Of a stretch of DNA of 64,000 nucleotides, positions 8,362 to 15,164 are shown piece after piece. Each line of letters opens with the position of its first letter. The stretch's first letter is position 1. Source of the DNA: Puniceibacterium antarcticum. GTDB taxonomy: Bacteria; Pseudomonadota; Alphaproteobacteria; Rhodobacterales; Rhodobacteraceae. Both the position numbers and the translations under genes were made by a program. The stretch lies in NCBI RefSeq assembly GCF_002760615.1, contig NZ_AWWI01000120.1, forward strand, positions 1 through 64,000, in the 5' to 3' direction. The notes under the pieces are model-generated. The model had not been told where the DNA came from, searched no databases, and saw only the letters and a program-made list of their open reading frames with translations.

Positions 8362-9414
8362 TCACTTTGCACCCCCTTTTGCCAGTGCCAGCTTGACCAA
8401 AACAGCGTCGGTTTCGTCAGGCGAGACTCGGGCATAATGTTCAATGACGTTTGCCGCGTAGCGTATCGACCAAGCCATGTGATTGGCGATTTCAGCAAGG
8501 GACAGGCCAGCATTCAAAAGACGCGTGGCCGCTGTCCCCCGTGCATCATACAGGCGCAATTCATCTGACAGCTTGGCTTTGTCACGCCATTGCCGGACAC
8601 CTTCCGAAGCGCGGTGCGGTGTCAGAGCATTACCACTGGCATTTGTGAGCATCAGCAATCGGTCGCTCGGTGTCGTGTCTATCACCTTGGCCAATTCGGG
8701 TGTGATAGGGATATGAGCCAACCGCTTACGCTTGTTTGTCCTTACGCGCAGGCGACGACCTTGCGGGGTCGTTTCAACATGCGCCGGGGTCAGCTTGATT
8801 AGATCCGCAGGCCGCAAGCCAGTCTCGCAAGCAGCGCAGAGAATACGCCGCGCCCACTCCGGCGCAACCGCGTCGAAAGCCTCGCGGTCAGCAGGTGTCC
8901 ACACAATTTCAGAGCGGTCCACCTCATACAGACGGTGCAGCTTGTGACAATGATGCTCGGCAAGCTTACCCTCCTGCACCGCCCAGTTCAAAACGCGGAC
9001 AGCATGCGTGCCTGCCATATCGTGCTGTTTTGGCGAATGCTTCCAAAGCGCGCGCCAAGCATTCATTTCACCACGCGACCCCCGCTCCTCAAAAATAGCG
9101 GCGGGCGCGTCTTGAAAGTGTTCCGCAAAACGCAGCAACCATTTGCGTTGGTCAGCAAAAGAGCGATCCCCTTTTGCCCTGGCGGTGCTGGAAAGAAGGT
9201 CATCCACCATCTGGGGAACCATGTAGTCGGCGGGCTTAGGGCGCGCCGTGGCTTCTGCAAAAGCTCGATAGAAAGCCGAATCGGATGGCTTGCGCTGTTC
9301 GTCTTCCCAGAACTTGGGGCCACCGCGCCAAGCGTAAAAATGAAAACGGCTTTTGCCACTCGTCAGCTTGCGCCGGACGCGATGCACACCTTTGGGCAGA
9401 TCAGCTTGTGACAC
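8362..9414 (-). CDS. int: Tyrosine-type site-specific integrase of the island
   Basis: A 350-residue tyrosine recombinase that should insert and excise the island at tRNA-Cys. Residues 65-160 form the SAM-like core-binding domain and 170-340 the catalytic domain. Catalytic residues seen: Arg201 (ETGLRPADLI), a basic KRKRLAH segment near 228-234, Arg292 in YDARGTAATRL, and Tyr327 in EHYARV. The usual His of box II is Asp290 and the second His/Trp position is Trp315. It lies next to attL and its 5' end overlaps the small gene at 9401. The stop overlaps a GTG (GTGA) that would open a frame into attP. Confidence 0.95.
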   Translation of the reverse strand: MSQADLPKGVHRVRRKLTSGKSRFHFYAWRGGPKFWEDEQRKPSDSAFYRAFAEATARPKPADYMVPQMVDDLLSSTARAKGDRSFADQRKWLLRFAEHFQDAPAAIFEERGSRGEMNAWRALWKHSPKQHDMAGTHAVRVLNWAVQEGKLAEHHCHKLHRLYEVDRSEIVWTPADREAFDAVAPEWARRILCAACETGLRPADLIKLTPAHVETTPQGRRLRVRTNKRKRLAHIPITPELAKVIDTTPSDRLLMLTNASGNALTPHRASEGVRQWRDKAKLSDELRLYDARGTAATRLLNAGLSLAEIANHMAWSIRYAANVIEHYARVSPDETDAVLVKLALAKGGAK

Positions 9415-9610
9415 GGTTAGCCCTCCACTTTTCGAGCGGAGTCATGTCAGGCTTTGCAGCATCACCGCCCGTCCCAGCTGTGATAAGGAAACGCTTGCCA
9501 TCTTGTGTTTCGACGACCACGGACACCTGACTAAAACCCGCCGCCTTTGCAGCCTCGAAAGCAGGCGTCAGGTCTGATTTTCGTATTGCGGCGGGGCGAC
9601 GCTCCATCAT
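9401..9610 (-). CDS. Small island protein upstream of the integrase
   Basis: A 69-residue protein (MMERRPAAIRKSDLTPAF...) with an Ala-rich helix and a short beta-like segment SVVVETQDGKRFLIT. No known domain is recognised. Its ATG overlaps the stop of the gene upstream (TGATG) and its end overlaps the integrase start by 14 bases. This tight coupling suggests it is expressed with the integrase and could be an excision or accessory factor, but that is only context. Confidence 0.6.
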   Translation of the reverse strand: MMERRPAAIRKSDLTPAFEAAKAAGFSQVSVVVETQDGKRFLITAGTGGDAAKPDMTPLEKWRANRVTS

Positions 9611-10236
9611 CAAGCCTCATCGCCCAAGGCGTCATTCTCAAGCGATCTCGTGATTTCGCCGAGAGGGTCAATTTCACCAGCAAGGATAACCTTGGCAATT
9701 CTGAAAAGAGTGAAACAGCGCAGTTTGGACGAAAATTCCAATCCCCCAGAATACGGCATGCTGTCCTTCATGGGCTGATCGTCCGGCGCATGGACTAGCG
9801 CCGAAAAAACATGCTCTTCATGAGGAATGTCGCTTCCCTCATACGGGTCTGCACTGATCGTCGTCGCCGACATATCAACGTAAAGGCTGACGCTCCAATT
9901 TTTGGCTCGCACTTCATCCCAAGTTTCCTTTGCCAGTCGGTCCAGAAGGATGGAAAAGGCCGTGCCAAAGGTAGCGTCGGTATCGTTGTCGGTGTCGAGC
10001 GGTAGGTTAACAAAATGAGGCAACCGCTCCATGGCTACGGCGGGGCTGTCTGGACAGCACATGAAGGCAGTCAGAAAACTGGAGAGTTCGTTGCTATCAA
10101 TGTGCGGAGCGTTCCGCCCTCTTGGACCTTTCTTGGTCCAGTCGCCTTCACGCAAAAGACGGCTCAGCATCTTCGTCGTCGGCTCGGGCCGGTTCAAGAC
10201 TAATGCCAGATAAGATGCCGTTTGTCCAAGATGCAT
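9610..10236 (-). CDS. Phage-type regulator-like protein of unknown function
   Basis: A protein of about 208 residues. The N-terminal 60 residues (LGQTASYLALVLNRPEPTTK, then KGPRGRNAPHID) look like a small helix-turn-helix-like domain; a G-x-RG-x-NAPH pattern is one I associate with prophage proteins of this order, but this was not checked. The rest is acidic and unrecognised. The ATG at 10236 is chosen because ggag lies 6 bases upstream; starts at 10248 or 10389 are possible. It is cotranscribed with the integrase. Confidence 0.65.
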   Translation of the reverse strand: MHLGQTASYLALVLNRPEPTTKMLSRLLREGDWTKKGPRGRNAPHIDSNELSSFLTAFMCCPDSPAVAMERLPHFVNLPLDTDNDTDATFGTAFSILLDRLAKETWDEVRAKNWSVSLYVDMSATTISADPYEGSDIPHEEHVFSALVHAPDDQPMKDSMPYSGGLEFSSKLRCFTLFRIAKVILAGEIDPLGEITRSLENDALGDEA

Positions 10237-10325
10237 GTTTCGCTCCATCGCCTTCCATTGGACAATTACTCCAATTAGATCGGAAGTCAACACTATAGGA
10301 GTGATTGTCGGATAGATTTGGGGCA

Positions 10326-10763
10326 TCAAGTTTCCGGGTACCCGTCTTTCCCAGTGCAGGCGCACCAAATTGCCATGATGGCGCGGCAATCATGTGCCTC
10401 AGCATGATCGGCTTCATCATTGGAGGCTGGAGAGACATAGAACCAAGCCAGCGCGGCCAGTGCGCCTACCCCCTCAAGGGACGTGGGCTTTAGTGCGAGC
10501 ATCGCTTCTTGGGCGACCTCCTCACGAGCCTCGGCAGCGAGTGAGCGCGGATCTTGCCAATTGCCATTGCCGGGCAGGTCGGCCAGCTCACGCCATGTTC
10601 GACGTGCATCGAGCCATTCACGATAGACCGGCACAACCGGGTCCGGCTGATCGGACATCGCCGCAGCGGGCAACGCCAGCGCTACGCCGGAGGCGGGCAG
10701 CGCGGAAAGAAAATTACGACGGGACATAGCTGGGGTGGTCGCGCAGGCGCGTTTTTCGGTCAT
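10326..10763 (-). CDS. Island protein with a Tat-like N-terminus, function unknown
   Basis: A 145-residue protein. The N-terminus carries SRRNFLSALPASGVALALPA, which fits a twin-arginine signal (S-R-R-x-F-L followed by a hydrophobic stretch). The mature part is acidic with a WRELADLPGNGNW segment and ends GKDGYPET. It appears to belong to a set of small prophage proteins in Rhodobacterales. The start at 10763 has a gaggaga ribosome site. It is the first gene of the int-containing transcription unit and is divergent from the Xre repressor. Confidence 0.7.
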   Translation of the reverse strand: MTEKRACATTPAMSRRNFLSALPASGVALALPAAAMSDQPDPVVPVYREWLDARRTWRELADLPGNGNWQDPRSLAAEAREEVAQEAMLALKPTSLEGVGALAALAWFYVSPASNDEADHAEAHDCRAIMAIWCACTGKDGYPET

Positions 10764-10792
10764 TGCCAGAGTCTCCTCAATCCGATACTATG

Positions 10793-10805
10793 ATAACACG
10801 GTTAT
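10793..10805. promoter_or_regulatory. Operator 1, ATAAC-acg-GTTAT
   Basis: A perfect inverted repeat with 5-bp arms and a 3-bp spacer. It sits in the divergent region between the Tat-like gene and the Xre gene. A second site with the same arms has its centre 42 bp away, close to four helical turns. Probably bound by the Xre dimer; inferred. Confidence 0.65.
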
Positions 10806-10834
10806 TTTTTTAACGCGCCTCAGTCAATACAAAT

Positions 10835-10847
10835 ATAACAAGGTTAT
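10835..10847. promoter_or_regulatory. Operator 2, ATAAC-aag-GTTAT
   Basis: The second perfect inverted repeat of the pair, only 4 bases before the Xre start codon. It overlaps TATAAC (10834-10839), a possible -10 element, so occupancy would be expected to block the repressor's own transcription. Confidence 0.65.
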
Positions 10848-10851
10848 CAAA

Positions 10852-11088
10852 ATGAACGCGGTACAATGCAAGATGGCGCGTGTAGCTTTGGGTCTGGGAG
10901 TTCGGGATCTCGCGACACTGGCTGGTGTCGCACAGGCAACTGTTTCACGTCTTGAGCGTGGAGAGGAACTTAAACCCTCGACCGTGGCTGGCATACGTGC
11001 GTCTCTCGAAACTGCAGGGGTCGAATTCATCGAAGAAAACGGTGGAGGCGCAGGCGTCCGATTGAGGGAACGAAGAAATGGAACTTAA
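10852..11088 (+). CDS. Xre-family HTH repressor of the island
   Basis: A 78-residue protein that is nearly all helix-turn-helix domain: ARVALGLGVRDLATLAGVAQ, then ATVSRLERGE. It ends with a short beta-like tail. The ATG at 10852 is preferred over the longer frame from 10735 because that frame would read through both operators. It is the likely master regulator of the island, facing the int operon across twin operators. The end overlaps the next gene by 11 bases in another frame. Confidence 0.88.
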   Translation: MNAVQCKMARVALGLGVRDLATLAGVAQATVSRLERGEELKPSTVAGIRASLETAGVEFIEENGGGAGVRLRERRNGT

Positions 11089-11443
11089 GACTTTTGTAAA
11101 ATCGACTATTCAATCAATTATTGAAGCTTCCCAAGAGATTATAGAAGAAAACCAAGGTAAGCCTGTTTTTTACAATCCAGTCTCTAACAAGCCTACTAGT
11201 GACGATTGTCAGCTCTACTGGGGTAAATTCATCCCGGTAACTGAGATAAAGTTTGACGTTGCTGTGGCCGAAGGTACTGAGAAGAGTGGAGGCGGCGGCG
11301 CAAGCATAGATGTCATTTCTATCAAAGTGGGAGGCAATGGACAAATTGCTTCAACTGCAACAAGCGAATCAAGAATTTCATTTTCTTTGCGAGTTGCTCT
11401 GCCAGCTTGGATTTCTTCTGAAGACAAGGGAAGCACGCGGTAG
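11078..11443 (+). CDS. Possible trypco2-like accessory protein (island cargo)
   Basis: A 121-residue protein with an N-terminal helix (LKTFVKSTIQSIIEASQEII), a central beta-rich part with FDVAVAEG, a glycine stretch, and a C-terminal SRISFSLRVALP. This pattern recalls the trypco2 domain (trypsin co-occurring, often near defence-type genes), but the match is from memory. The coding DNA is poor in G+C: 73 of 180 bases (41%) at 11101-11280 by hand count. It is coexpressed with the repressor by an 11-base overlap. Confidence 0.6.
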   Translation: MELKTFVKSTIQSIIEASQEIIEENQGKPVFYNPVSNKPTSDDCQLYWGKFIPVTEIKFDVAVAEGTEKSGGGGASIDVISIKVGGNGQIASTATSESRISFSLRVALPAWISSEDKGSTR

Positions 11444-11563
11444 TCCGCCACGCCCTCGTATTAGGAAGGCCGCGCGCTGTGAGGGGTCCATGGCACTCGC
11501 TGAGTGATCCGGGTGTTTCGGGTTAATAAATGCGTAAAGTTCCCAATACACCAATCCTGATCC

Positions 11564-12631
11564 TCAGTCTTGTCGCCAATCCACCATGCGCATCGCGCCG
11601 GACACGTCGCCGGGCGGGATACCGGCCTCTTTCGCCTCGGCCAATGTCTTGATGATCGCGGACAACGCCCTGGCACGCCCACCTGCATCAAACGCTTGCA
11701 AAGGCCGGATAGTGTCAATCTCCACCTCTGCCCCGAGCTTGGCCGTTGCCTCATCTGCCAGCATCTCGGCAATGGGCTGCAAGGTCCAGATTGCGAGCTG
11801 GCGTTGTGCCTCGCGGATTACGGGGCCGGTTGCCGCCCGATTGAAGAATGACGGCAGGACGCCATAGGCCATACCGATCCCCTCGCGCGCCGCCGCCAGC
11901 GTTTCATCCGTCATGCTCTTGGACAGATCCGGAGATAGCTGATCAGGCTTCTGTCCAATGGTCGGATTCATGCCCGCCGCTGTTGCCTGTGCGACGCCTT
12001 CGATCACCAGCGTGGAACCGCGCCGCCCTTTGAACGCGCCCCGCATATTGGCCATGTCTTCGGCGCCTGTGTCCGGCAGCGGAACGATCTGCGAACCAAG
12101 CGGCGCATTCTCGAATGTCTCTGCAAGCGCAGCCTCGACCGCATGTAGCATCCCGCCCGTGAGGCTGGACCGCCGCAGCGGTGCGGTGCCGATCCACGGT
12201 GTCAGGTTATCCGAACCGATCCGCAGGTGCAGCACCTCGGCTGCAAGAGCTGTCACAGTGCGCCCCCCGCCCGCCTCAGGGATGGACAGGCGATAGGCGC
12301 GCGGCCTGCCGTCGCGGGTGGTCACATCCCAATCGGTCGCCGGGACAAGCCCCAGCTCGGTGATCAGATAGACAGCCTCACCGTTCAAGGCGACGCCGCG
12401 CGCAATCATTGCCATGGTCTGCCGTGTCAGCAGGTCTGTGCCTGTCACGTCCGCCATGGCGAAACCGCCTTCCCACAGGCTGACACAGCTTTGCACCGTC
12501 GCGGTCAGCTCGGCCACGCCGCGCCGCCCGCTGATAAAGCTGTCACGCGCCGCCATAACCTGTGCAGTGTATCCGCCGCCGCTGGACCGCACCTCGATCG
12601 GGCGCAGCTTGTTCATGAGCCATCCGAGCAT
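11564..12631 (-). CDS. HK97-type phage portal protein
   Basis: A 355-residue portal protein. Portals form the twelve-part ring at one head vertex through which DNA enters and leaves. Family features seen: an N-terminal LGWLMNKLRP, the MADVTGTDLLTRQTMAMIAR region, and the C-terminal AYGVLPSFFN followed by VIREAQRQLAIWTLQPIAEM. The ATG at 12631 has a strong ggaggtaaca ribosome site; an upstream in-frame GTG would read that site as coding. It is the last gene of the head operon and slightly short for the family (often about 400 residues). Confidence 0.93.
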   Translation of the reverse strand: MLGWLMNKLRPIEVRSSGGGYTAQVMAARDSFISGRRGVAELTATVQSCVSLWEGGFAMADVTGTDLLTRQTMAMIARGVALNGEAVYLITELGLVPATDWDVTTRDGRPRAYRLSIPEAGGGRTVTALAAEVLHLRIGSDNLTPWIGTAPLRRSSLTGGMLHAVEAALAETFENAPLGSQIVPLPDTGAEDMANMRGAFKGRRGSTLVIEGVAQATAAGMNPTIGQKPDQLSPDLSKSMTDETLAAAREGIGMAYGVLPSFFNRAATGPVIREAQRQLAIWTLQPIAEMLADEATAKLGAEVEIDTIRPLQAFDAGGRARALSAIIKTLAEAKEAGIPPGDVSGAMRMVDWRQD

Positions 12632-12633
12632 TG

Positions 12634-13212
12634 TTACCTCCACCGGATTGCGGCGGGGCGGTGCGTCATGCGCTTTGCCACCTCGCCAAAGGGTTGCCAG
12701 TTCCGAGCCTCGATCTGGGCTTGCGGATAGGCGGGCTTCGTCACGGCGCTGATCTCGATCAGGTCCGCCGCCCGGATCGTGCGCAGGATCGCGCTGCCGC
12801 GTTCCTCGACCGTCTCGCCGCCCGGCCGGACGCGGAATCCCGGCGACAGGCCCCGCACCAGCCCGGCCGCATGGGCTGACAGGAAGTCGCGCACATAGCT
12901 GACCTGCCCCATGTCGGCGCTGATCGTCGCGTCAACGGTCAGCGCGTCGTCGGTTTCGGTCAGCGTCAGAGTGCCGGCAGATCGTGAGGCCAGCGGTTTG
13001 TTGAAGTCGTGGCCGGACAGAAAATGTACGTCCTCGCCCCGGTCCAGACGATCCGCAAAGGCACGGGCCGCGATCATCTCGCGACGCTCACGCCCTGCCC
13101 CCAAGCGTTCGGCCAGCACGGTTTCCCGGCCATATGGAAAGGTTGCCCGAAGGCGGGTTTCCCCGCCATCGGTGCGCAGCTCAAGGCTGCCAACATGAGC
13201 GCCCCAGAGCAT
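12634..13212 (-). CDS. HK97-type prohead protease
   Basis: A 192-residue serine protease that cleaves the capsid delta domain during head maturation. The likely catalytic residues are His68 in SGHDFNKPL and Ser123 in RGLSPGFRV. The ATG overlaps the stop of the capsid gene (TGATG), so it is coupled to it. A much longer open frame upstream (to 13551) reads through the capsid gene and is not used. Portal starts 2 bases after the stop. Confidence 0.93.
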   Translation of the reverse strand: MLWGAHVGSLELRTDGGETRLRATFPYGRETVLAERLGAGRERREMIAARAFADRLDRGEDVHFLSGHDFNKPLASRSAGTLTLTETDDALTVDATISADMGQVSYVRDFLSAHAAGLVRGLSPGFRVRPGGETVEERGSAILRTIRAADLIEISAVTKPAYPQAQIEARNWQPFGEVAKRMTHRPAAIRWR

Positions 13213-14483
13213 CACGCCGCCGCCAGTTCGAGGCCGGTCAGCAGTTCGAGCTGGGCCGGACGCGCAACGGTCACATCCATTGTCGCCAGTGCCGTGATTC
13301 TCAGCCCGCCGGACTGTGCATCGCTGTAAGGGTCGCGGATCATGTCCACCGCGCCCCATGCGCCAATGAAGATCGGAGCCACGCCGCCCGCGGCTGTGGT
13401 CAGCAGTGATGATGTTGCAAGCGGGTCGCCAGAGGGCGCGGCAAGCCCGTTGTTCGTCATGGCGATATTGGCCGAAGGCAGGTTTTTCACCAGCCGGTCC
13501 CATTCGGAAACCGCCGTGCCGGTGATCAGAACGCTGTCCAGATAGTCCCACAGCTCGGGCCGGATCATTGCCCGCACCGCATCCGGCGAACCGGCGGCAT
13601 TGGCGGTCATGAAGCGGGTGACAGCCGAGCGGAACGCGCCCCAGCTTGCCAGTGCATTCACCGCCGTGGACGTGATGCCGTAGGTTGCCGCGCCCGTGAT
13701 GACGCCAAGCGGCTGGCCGTTGGCCCCGGTGCCGAGAAACGCTGCCTGATCCATAGCCGCGCCCATGGCCCCGCTCATATCGCGCCGCACCGCCTGTTCC
13801 AGCGCCGCGCCGGACTGTTTCAGCGTCTTGCGTGTGATGCGCATCTGAATGCCGAGGTTGTGGTCCGGCGACATAGCGCGGTCAGTGGTTGCGTAGGTCG
13901 TTGGCCCGGCCACGTTGGACGCCTCACCGTTCGCCCAGCCCGCCGTGACAGCCGAGGTGGTCACGGGCCATTCCAGCGCGCCCGCGTCGATGCTGATCAT
14001 CTGAGCACCCATGCGCGCCGCCACGCTGTCCGGAAACAGGCGGTCGATGATCGGGCGGGTCTGGATCGGGTTTGGCGTGCCGCTGGCCACAGTCTCACCG
14101 GCCCGGACTTCCAAAGCCTGCCACGGCACGGGAATGCCCCGGAAGCCGCCCGCGCTGCGCAGCTCGGTCACAATCTCCGCCGTGTGGCCGTCCAGTTGCC
14201 GCCCCTCATCAAGGGCAAGCGCGACTTGGCGCAACTCAAATCCTGCCATGAGGTTGGCCCATTCCTGCGCCGAGCGGGTTTCCAGCTCACCGCCCGCGTC
14301 CCGGCGTTCGGTGTCCTCAGCGATCAGCGCGGCGCGGTAGCGGGTTTCATTTGAGCGATATTCCAGATCCAGCTTGTCCATGGACCGGATTTCGTCTTCG
14401 GACGGGGTTTCTTTGCCCACAAGTTCCGCAAGGTTCTGGCGGATTTCGCTTTGACGGCGGGCGATCTTTACTGATTCAAGCAT
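13212..14483 (-). CDS. HK97-fold major capsid protein with delta domain
   Basis: A 423-residue capsid protein. The first 90-100 residues are charged and helical (ARRQSEIRQNLAELVG), as in a scaffold delta domain removed by the protease. The HK97 core follows: FRGIPVPW, an E-loop-like region, MRITRKTLKQSGAALE, FLGTGANGQPLGV and a C-terminal DPYSDAQSGGLRI. The ATG at 14483 has an aaggaaa ribosome site. The gene overlaps HNH (8 bases) upstream and the protease downstream. Confidence 0.95.
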   Translation of the reverse strand: MLESVKIARRQSEIRQNLAELVGKETPSEDEIRSMDKLDLEYRSNETRYRAALIAEDTERRDAGGELETRSAQEWANLMAGFELRQVALALDEGRQLDGHTAEIVTELRSAGGFRGIPVPWQALEVRAGETVASGTPNPIQTRPIIDRLFPDSVAARMGAQMISIDAGALEWPVTTSAVTAGWANGEASNVAGPTTYATTDRAMSPDHNLGIQMRITRKTLKQSGAALEQAVRRDMSGAMGAAMDQAAFLGTGANGQPLGVITGAATYGITSTAVNALASWGAFRSAVTRFMTANAAGSPDAVRAMIRPELWDYLDSVLITGTAVSEWDRLVKNLPSANIAMTNNGLAAPSGDPLATSSLLTTAAGGVAPIFIGAWGAVDMIRDPYSDAQSGGLRITALATMDVTVARPAQLELLTGLELAAA

Positions 14484-14826
14484 CTTTGATTTCCTTGTGC
14501 TTGGTTGGGTTTTCATCGGGGCGCGACAGCGCCTCGACAGCTTTCCGCCAGTCTTGGCGGGCCTCTCGGGGCGGGGGATGCCCGCACTCGATCCGTGTCT
14601 TTCGGGTGTGGCAACTCGGGCAAAGCGCCTGAAGGTTGGCGGCGTCGTAGGACAGCTCAGGGTGCGTCCTGACCGGCTTGATATGATCAACCTCAAGACG
14701 CCCGCCGCAGCCGCAGGACCGACAGCGATAGCGGTCCCGTTCGAGGATCTCGGCCCGCAGCGCCTGCCAGCGTTTCGTGCGGGTGATCCGCTTGGAATAG
14801 CGGTGATGATCGCGGCGAATGCTCAT
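14476..14826 (-). CDS. HNH endonuclease (packaging-associated)
   Basis: A 116-residue HNH nuclease with zinc-binding CRSC near the middle and CPSCHTRKTR, plus the catalytic LEVDHIKPV. HNH proteins beside terminases are required for specific cleavage of packaged DNA in HK97-type phages. The ATG at 14826 overlaps the end of the head-closure gene by 4 bases. Placement between head closure and capsid fits the packaging role. Confidence 0.93.
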   Translation of the reverse strand: MSIRRDHHRYSKRITRTKRWQALRAEILERDRYRCRSCGCGGRLEVDHIKPVRTHPELSYDAANLQALCPSCHTRKTRIECGHPPPREARQDWRKAVEALSRPDENPTKHKEIKDA

Positions 14827-15164
14827 TGATCTGCCCACGCTGAACAGGTCAGCTCCAACATCCGGCGGCGACGATCAGGCGTTTCCTTGATTCCGGTTAT
14901 CTCGTATTCACGGCCTTCGCAGGTCAGCCGATCCGTTGGGTCAATGTCCGCAGTGAAACCGCTCCACCGGACAGTGAAGCGCGTCGTTATCGACGCCTGC
15001 ACCTGCCCGGCGTTCCACCGTTCGGCATCGCTGATGTCGCGTTTTGCAGCAAAGACGGGCGCGCCATGGTCCTGCCATTGTTCGACTTGGCCGTAGCCAT
15101 CATCGACAAGAACAGCCCGACGGAATTGCACCCGCCTGTCCAGAGTTGCGGCGTTCAAAACCAT
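14823..15164 (-). CDS. Head closure (head-tail joining) protein
   Basis: A 113-residue protein of the phage head-tail adaptor family. Typical features: TLDRRVQFRRAVLVDDGYGQ at the start, VFAAKRDISDAERWNAGQV, RFTVRW, and GREYEITGIKETPDRRRRML at the end. It would seal the head below the connector and give the docking surface for a tail. The ATG lies inside the end of the terminase gene (10-base overlap). Confidence 0.9.
   Translation of the reverse strand: MVLNAATLDRRVQFRRAVLVDDGYGQVEQWQDHGAPVFAAKRDISDAERWNAGQVQASITTRFTVRWSGFTADIDPTDRLTCEGREYEITGIKETPDRRRRMLELTCSAWADQ

Noticed and set aside
8048-8365. Reverse-strand open frame across tRNA-Cys translating WRRVPESNRSTRICNP
   Set aside because: This peptide is the familiar spurious translation of a tRNA gene on the opposite strand. 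It is used only as a frame marker in the attP finding, not as a separate gene in the integrated state.
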